Below are positions 20,501 to 34,197 of a stretch of DNA of 48,700 bases, one piece after another (position 1 is the first letter of the stretch; every line of letters begins with the position of its first letter). The position numbers and the translations under genes were made by a program. The stretch lies in NCBI GenBank assembly GCA_024741835.1, contig JAENRP010000330.1:1-48700 (forward strand). The letters are read 5' to 3'. Origin of the DNA: Diplocarpon mali (Eukaryota; Ascomycota; Leotiomycetes; Helotiales; Drepanopezizaceae). The notes under the pieces were generated by a model, which saw nothing but the letters and a program-made list of their open reading frames with translations, was not told the DNA's origin and searched no databases.

Positions 20501-23090
20501 TAGTAAGTAAGGAGATATTATAAAGGTATATAGTAGCCTTTACAACCTTTGGCTAAAGGCTTATTAAAAGCCTAGCGTAAATTCTCATTTTAATAAAGCA
20601 TTTAATCAACTCCTTTCCTATTTGCTCTACGCCTTTATTAAGTTAATATATATAAGCAGGAGTAAGCTTTAAATCAATTCCCTCCTCTTTTACCTATCTC
20701 TAGTACTCTATAAGAGAGTCTTCCTTTAAAGAGATTACTAAAGTATTATTATCTTGCCTAATCTTATAAATTGAAAGCCTATATTGGCATTTTACCTATA
20801 CTTCAAAGGCCTAAAGGACCTTTATAACTATATCTCTGCCCTTTAATCTTAATAGGAATATTTAAAGTATACTACTATACTTATCCTTAATTAAAAGAAC
20901 CTATAAGCAACTATTATATAAGTTATTTAAAAAGTTAAAGAGATCCTAGGAGATCTTAAAGAAAGGCCTCGAAGATCGGTTCTTAAAGGTAGCGTAAGAA
21001 ATAACTTGCTTAGTAGACGCTACTATATATATAAAGCACTCTAACCTTTGTATTCCCTTGATCTTTACTCCCTTAGCACACTTGACTAGCGCTTAAAGAG
21101 CCTCTGCGCCTAGGTAGCTAGCGCAAAGGTACTAAGTATACGTATTATTGTCCCGCACCCTAATAGGTGTATAGCTAGACTAAAACCTATTATAAAGCGT
21201 CGTCTTAGCTATAGGGAATGCTATTAAGGTAAAGAAGTCATATTAAAGCATATTTAAAAGATTTAAATAGTTAATAAGCTTATATTTAAAGAAAATGAGA
21301 TTATAACAACGCTCTAATTAAGCTTGCTTTATAGAATCTCTAATACTCCTAGAGCGCAAAGTAAGGTCTACTTTAGAGTATTAAAAACCCTTATTCGCGA
21401 GGAGCCTCTCTAAGATAATATTAATAGTAAACTCCTTTATAATAGTAATATTGCGTAGCGTTATTCCTATAGGAGAGCTATCATACTATAGAAGAGAGTC
21501 TACTATATATCTATTACCTCTCTTAGTAATTAGGAGTCTTAAAGTACCTACTTCCATATATTACTATAAATCGCCAAAAGGCTTAAAGGTGCCTATAATA
21601 AGTAAATCCTTTAAATTAATAATATAAGTAGCTGCGTAATTATTAAAGAGCGTACTCAAGGAGAGCAGGTAGCGTTTTAGCTTAGAGAGGTAGTAGACGT
21701 TGAACGATTCTTCAAAAGCGTTAAAGGCAAAGGGATTCATTACTATAAAGACTAATGAGTTCTCCCTTTTATTGCCTAAACCGTCCTCCTTAAAGGCTAA
21801 AGCCTTTCCTTTGAATTTGTCAATTGCTATTACTATAATATCATTCTCCTTAAGTTATACTTAAAGACCCTTGAACTAGTCTCTTGCATTTAATGCCTTT
21901 TGTATTTGTAAGACCTCCTCTTGCAAAGGGAGAACCTTTATATTTTCCTTACGCCTATCTATAGTATATAATAGTTTCCGATAGTCCTAGGGCTTCTAAT
22001 AGTGATTTTTAAAGCCTTTATAAGGGTACTTAGGCCTAATCTCCCTTCTAAAGCTTATAAAGCGATTTCAAGAGCTGCTCGCTAGAGCTTGTAAAGGGGT
22101 TTCAGCATCTAAAAGAGACTCTTAAGTAGTAAAAACTGCTAGCCCTTTATTATCAATAGCTCTATTAGATTCAATGCCCGCTAGAGCGTAGCTTAGCTGC
22201 ATTAGGTTGTACTTATATAAGGTTCCTATCTGCTTATTAATAATAATTTCCTCCTTTAAATAAGTTGCCTAACTTAGATTAATCTTTATTATAATTAAGT
22301 CTAAAAAGTCAATAACTCCTAGTTTCCCTTTGATCTTAAGGAGATTGTATTATTCTACTAGGCAGTATGCCTCCTACTACTTCTAGATCTACTATTAAGT
22401 ATTAGTTCTCTTAGTCTTACCTTAGTATAGTATATTGCGATACTAGAACCTTATCTAAGACTGAATAGCCTTATTAGAAGGCGCAATATCATACTTTAAA
22501 ATAGATACTAAGCCTTAGAGTAAGAGTTGTTAGTTTATTAAAATAGAATACAGGTTATTAGCAATGGTTCTAATTATAGGAGTATTTCTATTAAGTATTA
22601 AGAAGGAGAGCTTCTAAGTTTGGATTTGTACTTAAGCTATTGTAGAAGCTAAGAGCGTTCTATCGACAGTCTTAAAGACCTATTCTAAGAGTAGTTTGTA
22701 GTATTTGCATTAGGTCTTCTAAGTCTCTTTATATATATAGTACTCCTTTATTAGGATTTTATATTTATCCTTAATATCCTTATAAGAAGCCTATAAAGGA
22801 GGAGCCTTTAATAGGTCTCTTAAGGGAAAGCAGGCGTAAATCTATTTAAATAGAGTCGCTGCATACTCTTTATATAACCTCGCGTGTACTATGCAAAGGT
22901 TAGCCGTTTCCAATTCCTTAAGCTCTTATATAAAGGGAGCTTAAGGCTCGGTCTCTATAATTGACTTAAATAGGAGTCTCAGATCGGTAAAAATAGTAAT
23001 ATTATAAAGCTTAGCAAAGAATATATATTTACTAAACTACTTTACTTAAGAGGCAGAAGTGTTAAGGCAAGGCTTAAAGATGCTTAAAGA
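17590..23090 (-). pseudogene. Copia-X gag-pol, RIP-degraded
   Basis: One minus-strand frame (same phase checked near 21980, 20756, 18815 and 18035) carries Gag (about 23090-22380), a protease region (about 21660-21350), integrase (about 21000-20220, with AYIY*LNKGVE*IGKELIK matching the copia AYTPQQNGVAER segment), RT (about 18830-18400, with YFDIEVK*FNIINAFVNAL for the DVKTAFLNG motif and AFYINNIQVL for YVDD), and RNase H (about 18100-17600, with LVASLDASFGDN and TITLSFTKVELYSM). Interruptions are TAA or TAG at Gln and Trp positions. The Gag zinc knuckle is not clear to me. Confidence 0.9.
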
Positions 23091-23303
23091 GTTAGATATA
23101 TTAAATAGAGTCTAATAAAAAGGTTAGGTATATAAATAAAGTTTGCAAATAAGGTTCGATTAGAAAATGGAGATTTGTTAATTAAAAATAAAGGTCCTTC
23201 GAGTTATTATAAATACTTGAAAAGTCGGTTAAGAGCTTAAAGGGCCCTTTAGCCAATTGCATATAAAGAGAAAGCATATTAAAGTACTTATAGGGCTTAT
23301 AAC

Positions 23304-23501
23304 TATAGTGCGGTCGGCTAGAGGGCCTTCATTAGGTCGCTTAAGAGGCTCGCAGAAGTAAGAAAAGATGATTAATTGTATTATTCTCTAGTATATATAT
23401 GATAAGGAGACTTTAGAAAGAAAAGGGAGAGTCTATGACTCAGCAGGAGTCACATGGAGGGTCTCCAGAATAAGTGGAGACTCCGCCCATTCTGCACAAC
23501 A
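23304..23501 (-). repeat. Copia-X 5' LTR
   Basis: 198 bp; on the minus strand it runs TGTTGTGCAGAATGG to GCACTATA. The outer 80 bases (about 23420-23501) keep CA and TG, unlike the same segment of the 3' LTR. The inner flank on the minus strand, GTTATAAGCCCTATAAG, is where the primer-binding site should be, but I cannot assign a tRNA. Confidence 0.95.
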
Positions 23502-26500
23502 GCTTTTTAATACTATACTTCTTAAAAAGAATTGTCTTATCAATTATATTATTAGCTTTAATACTATTATTAATATCTTTAGTCTTTATCTAAGACTTAT
23601 CGCTATATAACTATAGTTCTAATTATTAGACTAGCTTTTAAGTATTAATAAAATCTTTAAAAAGTTCTTATTTATACTTTTTTAAATAGGTTATTAGCTA
23701 AGCCGCATCTTTTATAAATAAATCCTTTATAGTCATTATTACTAATAGATCACTTTATAATCGTCTTCTTATAAGAGCGTCTAATAGTAGACTACCTTTT
23801 ATTATACTAAGTATTATATGAAACTTAGCTAAGGATTCTTTAATAATACTCTATCTTACTATATTTAGTTTCTTTATATAAATAGAATCGATAATGAATT
23901 CTTTTAAGTCAGCGCTATTCTTAAGTGATTTATTGCTAATAACTTCTATATAATTATTACTAATAGTAAGAAAACCACCCTTTTTAGGTTCTTTATCAGA
24001 GTCTAAGTTAATAAAGGTGCCTTATCTTATAAATACTAAGAATAGAGTAGTCTTATTAAAGATATATTCCTTTAGAATTGTTCTATCTTTAATATTTAAT
24101 TCTTTCTATTAAACTGCGCTTTATACCAGATTTAGCAAGATCTATTAAAAGTTCTTAAGATAATAGGGTATAAGTATAAATAACTCATAGGACTTTTCCT
24201 ATATAATAAATTCTTTAATCGACTATTTAGCAGTAAGGATTATATAATAGTTAATAGTTCTACTATTAAGGGAATTGACTTGCAAGCCAGGCCTAGGAGT
24301 TAATCTTACAAATCTTATATTAGTATTAATCTTAATAGAAATAATTCGCAAATAGTAGTCAATGCCTATAAACTATATAGGCTTAAGATACGCTACTAGC
24401 TTATATAAAGAATTATAATAAGTCAATAGAGTATTAAGATATAAACTATAGTATATCCTTAAGGTTTGCTATATTAAGCTATAAGTCATATTATAAAAGA
24501 AGGCAGAAGGGGGGCTTGGCTTCTTATCTAAGGTCCGAAAATGGTATTAGTACAATTCTAGCTCCTTTTATACTATTATTAAAAATGAACTCTTTCTATA
24601 ATTACTATAATTATATATGCGTATAATACTTAAAAAGGTACTGCTAAGTAACTTAGGTATATTTAAAAAACCTTTGCTTTAGAATAATATCAATTTATTA
24701 TTAGTTAATATAATATTATACTAGATAGGAGTCTAAGCGATATTATAGAATAATTTCAAAGCTTTAAGCGCTACCTTAAACTTAGCGAATCCTAATAATA
24801 TATCTTTCTTAACCTAGCTTGCTATTTTATTACTAATAGCTATAATTGTATAATTCCTTAGGTATAGTAAAAACAACTTTAGATTAGGAGTAGTGCAAAA
24901 TTTATAAATATTAGATGATATATCTTTATTATTAAGGCCTATTATCGCCAGCTTATAGTACTGCGCATATTATCGTTTATAAAAGGTATAGAATTTATTA
25001 AAATTAAAGTCCTTAAACATTCCTATTATAAATTTAAAGAGTCTTATTTTCATTTCTAATATTACTATAATCTTGAATCTATCGCTATACTATAGTATTA
25101 TCTTAATATTAAAGGGAACTTAATAGTATTTTATAAAGATAATAGTTATACTATCTTCTGACTTTTCTTTAAGAATATAGTAGTTACTATTCAATTTCTT
25201 ATAATTGATAAAGAACTATATAATATTATCTATAGAAAATTCGTCTTATAGCAGTTTTATAATCTGCTTAATAGCTCTTATTATCCCTTCTTATACTAAT
25301 AAGACTTCTCCCCGACCTTCTTTTCTCAAACGCTTTATTATTAACTTATAGAATTTAAGAATAAATTTTTATAAGTTATTAAGGAAAGATTGCATAATAT
25401 TAGCAGTATCCTTTTTAGTATTATTAAAAATTTCTAGCATATTAGTAATAGTGCTAATCTCTTTATTAAATAAATCATCTTCCAAGTCTATAGCATTATA
25501 TATATTAACCTATAGGCCGGGCTTACGAGTCATTTTCTTTACTACTAGGGTTTAGGGTATTTAGGGCATTTCTAAGGATAATAACTCAAATTCGTCTAAG
25601 TCAAAGGATTAGTAATCGGGCAGGTTAGCTACTTAAATTCCTAATATCATAGGCGCCTCTAGCTTAAAGACATCCTCCTTATATACTAATTCCACTTATA
25701 GGCTAGGCCTATAAGTCAAATTCTCCTTATCAGTTATTCCTATTAAGGGTAGCAGCATTTTTAAAGTAATAAGGATAATAAACTCCTATCTCTCTATCTT
25801 ATTATCAAAGTAATTCATAGTATACTTAGTAAGATAAGTCATCTTTTCTTTTATAATAAGTAGACTATATTACAATTATTAAAGGATAAGTATATCTAGT
25901 ATAGTTTAATTAAGAAGTATAAAATTATCATACTATAAGGGTTCGTCTTTTATAGTCTAAATAGTAGAGTATATAATAGTACTTAAGAACCTAATAAATT
26001 TTCTACCTCTAATGCTATTTCCCTATAGCTTTTTCATACCCTCTTAAATAGTGAAATGATTTAACACTTATATAGCTTTTACTATAGGTTAGTATATCTT
26101 AAAGATTTTGCCAAGCCCCTATAGGGCGTTATTAGCAGTAATATCAATTATAAAGTAGGTCTAGAAAAGTATACTATAGGTGCTACTTATAAACTGCAAT
26201 AATCTTTTTATATACTTATTCTTCTTATTTCGATTTTTCCGAAACAAATCCACTAAATTAGCATACCTCTAATATTCCTATAGAAATTTTTCATAATCGA
26301 TCCCTTTTATCTTAAGCTTATTCTTAAGAAAATCATTAAAGCTTAAAAATCCTTCTTTTATAGTAGAAATTCTATAGTTTAATACTTCTATAGATGAATT
26401 TAGGAATACTTACTATTCTATTTCACTTAATATTCTATAAGTGCTTATAATATCTTCTAATGATCTTAAAGTTTTACCATCTTAAGAGAATCCTCCCTTT

Positions 26501-26604
26501 AATATTAGTTCATTGCTAAGGGCGGCCAAGGTCTTGCTGCCTAATGCGATAATAGCTATACTCTTCTTAAGTATGGCCTTTTTACTTATAGTTAATAGTA
26601 CCAT
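23502..26604 (-). pseudogene. Beta ORF of Z-b, N-terminal piece
   Basis: Starts at an ATG preserved at 26604-26602 (the Z-c copy has ATA there), followed by MVLLTISKKAILKKS. This supports the chosen start. It continues to the Copia-X junction and completes at 15522. Palindromes are at 24275, 25505 and 25691. The paralogous signature with alpha is visible near 26060-25990. Confidence 0.8.
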
Positions 26605-27161
26605 AATGAATTATTTAGCAAGGGAGGTAGCTTTAAATAAAGAGATAATTATTTAAGAAAGATTAACGATATAAGAGACTTATACTAGAAAAGATTAATA
26701 ATAGAAAGATAATAGTAGTAGTAATAGTATTATAGGTCTAGTAGGGTTGAAAAAAGAAGTAAAAAAAGTAAAATTGTAATGTAGAGAGAGGCTTATTTAT
26801 AGAGTTTAGAATCGCGCTAGTATACAAAGGAAAAGTAGGCATAAGGAAGCTAGAAGTAGGAACAAAAGTAGGGTATGATATATATAAGGACCTATAATTA
26901 GTAAATGATAATTATTAAAGGTAAGGATAACATTTCAAAGGTAAGTGTTAGGAAGTTATATATAAAGGGAATAATCAAAGAATGAATTATATAAAGAGTA
27001 AAGTAAATAAAGAATATATATAGAATAGAATAATAAGTTAGGAATAAAGAGGTGCAAGTATATAGAAAGTAGATAATCCTAAGAAATTCAACTTCTAATT
27101 TGCCATTTCTCTAAATGGTTTTCAAAAGAGGGTAGATCTAGATTCTTTAAATCGAATTGAC

Positions 27162-30100
27162 TTAATTATTAGTTTTATTATTACTTTAAAGTCTTCTTCT
27201 CTTGCGTTAGTTCTTATTTCTTAGCGATTTCTTAACTTTAGGGACCTCTTTTAAAGGATCTTCTATTAGTACCCTTAGATTTAGTAACTAAGGTTTATCT
27301 GAACTATCTTATAGGCTTAAGCCAGCTGAGTCTAACCTCACTCGCAGGCTAGGCTCGCAAGTTAGTCTTAGCATTTCTAAGCTTAAGGGTAAAAACAGGG
27401 GATTGGTTCTTAAATTAAGGTCTAATATTATACTAGCGTTTTAGTTTATCTCTTTTCCGAATTTTCTTATAATAATGCCTTTATTAATTAGTGTATTAGG
27501 CTTTTACATAATATTTACTTTATTGTATTATCCTTAAGACTTAAGTCTATATAGAAGTGATTAAGTATTTATAATATTCGTTTAGGCCTTAATAAGGGCG
27601 TTAAAGAGTTTTTAATTATATTCTATAAAGTGGATTTTCAATTTGTCCTTATTAAAAAGGAATAACTCTTATACTTTAATTATAATAAAGGGATCTATCT
27701 AAGAGCGCTGACTAATAATAGCTTTAAAGAGGCTGCTAAAGTTCTTAAAGTGAAAAGCTACTTTAAAAGGTATAGTAGTTCTACTTATATTAATCTATTA
27801 AGGTACTAGAGGTTACTTTAAAGTAGAGATTGAAAAAATAAGATCAGAGATTCGAGTCTTATTTTCTAAGGTATTTTTATTATAAATGGCTATATAGTTA
27901 TTGTAAAAGGCTATAAAACCATTAGTTTTATAAAGTTTATTTAAGTGCATTTTAAGAAGGTACCCTTATTTTATTATTACTATAATAGGGTTACTATTAT
28001 TAGTAATAGGCCGTAAGATCTTTTTTTACTTTATTTTTACAATTATATAAGCTAATTGAGATTTTGAACTAAGTACTTAAGAAGTCTATCGACTTATCTT
28101 CTTTATAAATAGAGTAAGTTTTATATTCAATTAAGAGCCGATCTATCTATTAAGGCTTTTAAAAGCTGGCCTTTATCCGATTAGTAGGATTTAATAATCT
28201 AAGACTTGCTTTTTAATAAAATTGACTTATAGGCTAGGACTATAAGTAATAATCGGATTTTCTTTATTAGTAGTACTTATATCTCTCTTTATTAAAACGA
28301 CTTAATTATAAAGACTAAGACTAATTAATTAAAGAGGTTTAAGGTAGGTTATAAGCTAATAGGCTCTTTTACTTTTCGCTATTATAACTAAGAGGTAGAA
28401 TCTATAATACATCCGAAGGACTTATTAAGTAAGATTGAATATTATATTATAAAGAAAATAAGAAGGTATAGAGGTTATATTATCTATAAGGTAGAAGTAA
28501 TAAAGGTATATCTTTACTTCTTATCTTATAATAAAGAGGAATATACTTATAAAAGTACTATTATTAATAGTAAAATTGTTAATTAGGAAGCAGCATCTAA
28601 AGGATTTAAGTATTATAATTAACCCTTCTTCTTCTATTTCCTTTTACTATTTATTACTTAATAATATCAAAAAGAAAGAATTATTCTATTCAATCGGCTC
28701 TAATGCCTTTAAGGCTTTAGGATTAGCCTTGAATTTTATAGCATTTAAAGATACTTTTATTATTAATAGGTTAGATTTGTATATCTTTAAAGAGATAAAG
28801 AATTAATTATTAAAGTAGATTAGAAAAAGATCGATATCTTCTATTATATAGAGAAGTTTAAAGTATTTAATAGTTTTATTAATATTAAATCCTTTATAAT
28901 TAAGATTATAGTAAATTAAAAGAGAGCGAATATAAAGGTCGCAAAGTCTTCTCCCTTTGATTCCTATGCTAGGAAGATACTATTAAAAGTGAGTTTTTAT
29001 TATAAAGGATATTTAAATATTATATTATTCTTTAAGCTTAAGGTTAAGAATAACTAATTAAGGCATATTACTATAATTATAAATGTCTTAATTAATAGAT
29101 TCCTCTTTGCATTCTCTTTCTTATAAGATAAAATAGTCTTATTTAATATTTAAAAGATTAAGTTCTTAACTTTTATAATTATTAAAGAATTAAATAATAT
29201 TTATAAGGGCGAACTCGTTTAAGATAAGCTATTAAATTTATTTAATAGCTCTTTTAATTATCTTTAAAGTAGTAGGAATAGGGTCTTTCCTTATATTATC
29301 GTTTTTAAAATAGTTATATATAAATATAAAGAAGTTAAGAACTAGCTCCTTTAAGTTATTAAGGAAGGAGTTTAAGCAAGTGTATAATCCTTTAATTTTA
29401 AATTGCAAATTAGCTAAAATAGCTATTAAATAACTTATCCTTTTTAAAGGTTAAGCTAAAATTGGTTATTTAATTAAAGGAGAGTCCTTTAAAGATTTTG
29501 AAAATTCTAAAGAGGCTATACTAAGCGTTTAAGTAGTTTGTTTAATAGCGGTTTCTAGAATTATTTTAGCAAAAGGCAGGTTAGGTCTAGTTTTAAAATT
29601 CTCGCTTTTGACTCTTAGTTTAGGACTGCGAGTTAAATTATATAGTTTAGCACTTATTATATCTTTAAGCTAAAAAGCGAATTTTAAAGTAGGCTTAATT
29701 ATAAATAACTAATATCCTTTTTTATTATTAAAGAAATCTTATTTAAATCCTAGTATAAGAGTCTAGTTCTCTTTTAAAATAAGCAAACTATAAGTAGAAG
29801 CGTAAAGCTTTAGTATATTAATAATAGTACTATTAGGTAGGGTAATATCTATAGCTTAATTTGATCTTTTTATAGTCTTATTAGCTACTATAAGTATTAT
29901 ATTAAATAGGCTTATAAATCTGCAATTGCGAATTTGATTGCCTTAGAATTTTACTATTCCTTTTTAAATAATAAAGAAATTAAGAATCTAAATAGCTTTA
30001 GCTATAGGAGTATTTTCCTTAAGAATTTTTAATAACACTTGCCTTCTATTATTAGAATTAATATTTATTAAAAAGTATAAATAAAATAGGAGTCTTCTCT

Positions 30101-30468
30101 TATTAGTAGCTAAATTATTTAATTATTAAATAGATTCTTCCCTTTTATCTTAGTCTATTTTAAAAGTATTAGCCAAAGTTATATATTAATTTGCATTAGC
30201 TAAGAATTCCTCTTTATAGATTCCCTTTAGTCTTAATTCTTTAGTTAGAAAGTTATTAAATTAGAGAATTCTAAGGGCTACTTAAGTTAAAAGGTTATTA
30301 ATAGCATTTGTATAAGCTAAAAGGAGTTTTTATTACTTTATATCTCCTAAGGCTATATAGGTTGATTTAAAGCTCTTTAATAATGCAATAGCTCTACTAT
30401 CTTAAGAGAAGTTTATAATTAGTATTTATTTATCTCTTATTATAATAGATAAAACCATTTATAAGTTC
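27162..30468 (-). pseudogene. Alpha ORF of Z-b
   Basis: Collinear with alpha of Z-c from an ATG at 30468 to a stop (TAA here, TGA in Z-c) at 27164-27162. It is 10 bp longer than in Z-c, so indels break the frame, and there are many more RIP stops. Palindromes are at 27337, 28222 and 29608. The 26605-27161 gap between alpha and beta holds no ORF, as in Z-c. Confidence 0.8.
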
Positions 30469-30662
30469 TTTAAAGGTATATTACTTATAAAAGATAGGAA
30501 GTATAAATAAGAGAGTTTAATAGGGTATTAGAATTAAAAGGATATATAAGCTATAATAGGTTTACTATATATATATTAAGGAAATTGGACTTTTTATTTA
30601 TTATTTAAAGAAAGTAATAGGAATGCTATAATTAAAGGCTAATATTAAGAATATAAAATAAG

Positions 30663-31051
30663 TCAAAGTAAGTAAGAATTTAAAGTGATCTTAAAAGATC
30701 TATATCTCAAATAATAAGAAGGCGACCTTGCTAAAAATATAAAAATAAGGATTAGAAGAAGGTAGGACAATTAATAGGCTAAGAAATCGTTTAGTATTCC
30801 TATTTATATTCTTTAGATATTTTAAAAATAATAACTTAAGGTTGCAATTAGTTAGGTATTTTAATATTCTTTACTTATAGGACTAGCTTATAGGTTAAGT
30901 TGGAAAAATCTTAATCTTTATTTAATAGTTTAAAATTGCTTATATTGCTATCGGTTTTTATAAAAGATTTAAAGGTTATATTAATTTCTAATTCGTCTTC
31001 TAAAGGGAATAAGGTCTAATCGTATTAATTAAAGCGCTTTAATCAGTTAGT
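30663..31051 (-). pseudogene. Pol C-terminal end of Z-b
   Basis: End of the gag-pol frame, from a TGA at 30665-30663 up to the Z-c insertion at 31051. The palindrome at 30870-30898 reads as an LTYKLVLQV-like peptide in frame. The rest of pol resumes at 46788. Confidence 0.75.
31047..31051. repeat. Target-site duplication TTAGT of Z-c, left copy
   Basis: TTAGT here and at 46788-46792. The uninterrupted site in Z-c itself reads TTGGC (39523-39527), one RIP-like change per strand from TTAGT. Confidence 0.85.
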
Positions 31052-31295
31052 ATAAAACTGAGGGGAGACAATACAAGAATAGGCCTAAGGGAAGACCTAA
31101 AAATAAGAGGAGGAAGCACCATAAGCGGGCTCTCTTAGATAAGATATTAGGAACAAGTCCTAAGTATAGGGTATATTTAGTACTATGGCGATACGCGCTG
31201 TCTCTATATATAGAAGATGGCCCTTTTATCCTCTTACCGTCCTATGTCGATTATATAATATATATTACGAGACCTATCCATCTTAGGTCTTTATA
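31052..31295 (-). repeat. Z-c 3' LTR
   Basis: 244 bp. Its outer edge, ATAAAACTGAGGGGAGACAA, keeps CA and TG where the 5' LTR has TA (ATAAAACTAAGGGAAGATAA); the inner end is converted (TATAAAGACC for TGTGGAGACC). Confidence 0.93.
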
Positions 31296-31462
31296 TATAT
31301 CTTAAATAATAAAAGTAGTAGCTCCTACTACTATTAGCAAAGAATATAGAACAATATAGGTTAAGGCAATAGTATATCAATTATTAGCAAACCCTAAGTG
31401 TAAGAAAACTAATATATCAAAAGGCCTAAACTAGGGCTATATTATTATTAAAGGTAAAAGAA

Positions 31463-31515
31463 NNNNNNNNNNNNNNNNNNNNNNNNNNNNNNNNNNNNNN
31501 NNNNNNNNNNNNNNN
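31463..31515. other. Assembly gap (53 N) at the homopolymer of the Z-c 3' UTR
   Basis: Same location as the A17/T-rich tract of Z-a and the gap in Z-b. Confidence 0.95.
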
Positions 31516-31540
31516 CCTACAGGCCGGGCCTAGGAGTTAG
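31516..31540. repeat. Z palindrome, locus 1 (3' UTR)
   Basis: Partly lost in the N gap. Same locus at 15418-15446 (Z-b) and 5183-5211 (Z-a). It lies after the beta stop, so it is not translated. Confidence 0.8.
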
Positions 31541-31932
31541 AAAAAGAAACTAGCAAAACAAACAAATAAGCTATAGAATCGTAAAAAAAAACAATTAAAA
31601 TAGAACTAACCTAGGCATCAGTTTTCCTTAGTTCTCTTTAAAGGATAGGGAGAACTATTACTAGATAATACTCTCTTTATTAAACGACTACTTCTTCTTA
31701 TAGTATCGCTATTAGTATCTAATGAGATAGGTCTCGGTATAGCAGGAGCTTCTATACTCCTTGCGGATGCTAATATAGTATAACGGCTTCTACTAATAGG
31801 AAGAGAGACTTATATAGTGGCGTTATCGTTATTATTATTATCATTATCTTTAAGGGAATTGTCGATAATAAAGGAAGGGGAGGCGGGAGATTCTACGGAT
31901 ATTACTTCCTTAACTTTACCCTTTAATAGATT

Positions 31933-31961
31933 AAGTTGCGGGCCGGGCCTAGGAGTTATAT
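31933..31961. repeat. Z palindrome, locus 2 (beta C-terminal region)
   Basis: Same locus at 15844-15872 and 4770-4798. Read as ITPRPGPQL here and MTPRPSLQL in Z-a. Confidence 0.85.
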
Positions 31962-32752
31962 TAGGTGTCTTTATATAAGGCTTCTTAGTGCTATACTTCT
32001 TAAGGAGTATCGTTTTATTAATTATATTATTAGCTTTGATATTATCATCTATATCCTTAGTCTTTATCTAAGACTTATCACTATATAATTATAGCTTTAG
32101 TTGTTAAACTAGCTTCTAGGTACTAGTAAAATCTTTAAAAAGTTCTTATTTATACTTCTTTAAATATGCTATTAGCTAAGACACGTCTTTTGCAAACAAA
32201 TCCTTTATAGTCATCACTACTAATAGATCACTTTATAATCGTCTTCCTACAAGAGCGTCTGATAGTAGACCACCTTTTATTATATTAAGCGTTATATAAA
32301 ACTTAGCTAAGGCTTTTCTAGCAATACTCTATCTCGCTATGCTTGGTTTCTTTATATAAATAGAATCGATAATAAATTCTTCTAAGTTAGCGCTATTCTT
32401 AAGTGATTCATTACTAACAACTTCTATATAGTTGTTACTAATAGCAAGAAAACCACCCTTTCTAAGTTCTCTATTAGAATCTAGGTTAACAAAGGTACCT
32501 TATCTTATAAATATTAAGAATAGAGTAGTCTTATTAGAGATATACTCCTTTAGAATTGTTCTATCTTTAGTGTTTAATTCTTTCTATTAAGCTACGCTCT
32601 ATGCCAGATTTAATAAGATCTATTAAGAGTTCTTAAGGCGATAGGGTATAAGTATAGATGACTTATAAGACTTTTCCTATATAGCAAATTCTCCGGTCGA
32701 TTGTTTAGCTGCTAGAATTACGTAGTAGTTAATAGTTCTATTATCGGGTGGA

Positions 32753-32781
32753 TTGACCTGCGAGCTAGGCCTAGGAGTCAA
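32753..32781. repeat. Z palindrome, locus 3 (beta)
   Basis: Same locus at 24275-24303 and 3948-3976. Outer arms TTGAC/GTCAA are intact. Read as LTPRPSSQV. Confidence 0.9.
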
Positions 32782-33982
32782 TCTTACGAATCTTATATTA
32801 GCGTTAATCTTAATAGAAACAATTCGTAAATAGTAGTTAATACTTATAAACTATATAAGCTTAAGATACGCTATTAGCTTATATAAAGAATTATAATAAG
32901 TTAATAAAGCATTAAGATATAGACTATAGTACATCCTTAAGGTCTACTATATTAAGCTGTAAGTTATATTATAGAAGAAGGCGGAGGGAGGGCTTGGCTT
33001 CTTATCTAAGGTTTGGAAATGGTATTAGTATATTTCTAGCTCCTTTTATACTATTGTTAAAAATGAATTCTTTCTATAATTACTATAACTATGCGTGCGT
33101 ATAGTACTTAGGAAAGCGTAGCTAAATAATTTAAGCATATTTAAAAAACCTTTACTATAGAGTAATATTAGGTTATTACTAGTTAGTATAGTATTATACT
33201 AGGCGGGAGTCTAAGCGATATTATAGAATAATTTTAAAGCTTTAGGCTTTACCTTAAACTTAGCGAAACCTAATAATATATCTTTCTTAACCTGGCTTGC
33301 TATTCTATTACTAGTAGCTATAATTATATAATTCCCTAGGTATAGTAAAAACAACTTTAGGTTAGGTATAGTACAAAATTTATATATATTAAAGGAAACT
33401 TGCTCATTAGTTAGAGATACTATTATTAGCCTATAATATTATATATATTATCGTTTATATAAAATATAAAATTTTTCGAAACTAAAGTCCTCGAATATCC
33501 CTATTACAAATTTGCTTAATTATATCTTTATCTCTAGTATTATTATAATCTTGAATCTATTGCTATATTAAAGTATTATCTTAATATTAAAGGGAACTTT
33601 ATAGCATTCTATAGATATGATTATCATACTATTTTCTGGCTTTTCTTTAAGGATATAGTAGTCGCCCTTCGATTTCTTATACTTAATAAAGAAATATATA
33701 ATATTATCTATAGAAAATTCATCTTATTATAGCTTTATGATTTGTTTAACAGCTCTTGCTATCGCTTCTTATACTAGTAAAACTTCTCCCTGACCTTCCT
33801 TTTTCAAACGCTTTATTATTGACTTATAGAATTTTAAAACAAATTTTTATAGGTCTTTGGAAAAGGTTTATATAATATCGGCTGTATCCTTCTTAGTATT
33901 ATTAAAAATTTCCATTATATTAGTGATAGGGTTATTCTCTTTATCTGTTAAATCATCTTTAGAGTCTATATTATTATATATT

Positions 33983-34011
33983 CTAACCTATAGGCTAAGC
34001 TTATAAGTCAA
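33983..34011. repeat. Z palindrome, locus 4 (beta)
   Basis: Same locus at 25505-25533 and 2718-2746. Read as LTYKLSLQV (last Gln now TAG). Confidence 0.85.
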
Positions 34012-34168
34012 CTTCTTTACTACTAGTGTTCTAAGTGTTTAAGGCATCTTTAGGAATAGTAAATCAAACTCGTCTGAGTCTGATAATTAGTAATCGCAAT
34101 AGTTAGCTATTTAAGTTCCAGGTATTATAGGCACCTTTGGCTTAGGAATATCCTCCTTATATAGTACT

Positions 34169-34197
34169 TCTACCTATGGGCTAGGCCTACGAGTCAA
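34169..34197. repeat. Z palindrome, locus 5 (beta)
   Basis: Same locus at 25691-25719 and 2532-2560, 186 bp from locus 4. Read as LTRRPSPQV (Gln now TAG). Confidence 0.85.

Larger units (their letters stand above)
15898..23501 (-). mobile_element. Copia-X: complete 7.6-kb Ty1/copia element inserted in Z-b beta
   Basis: Two 198-bp direct LTRs (15898-16095 and 23304-23501) enclose a minus-strand gag-pol and a 1.5-kb 3' region. The element is flanked by an exact 5-bp duplication GCTTT (15893-15897 and 23502-23506), and removing it restores collinearity of Z-b with Z-c. It is longer than typical 5-6-kb copia elements because of the extra 3' region. Confidence 0.95.

Noticed and set aside
28576..28806. 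76-codon plus-strand ORF, also present with the same length at 37056-37286, so apparently conserved
   Set aside because: Both lie at the same place antisense to alpha in two copies of Z. Similarity follows from copy descent and the strand has no other sign of coding.
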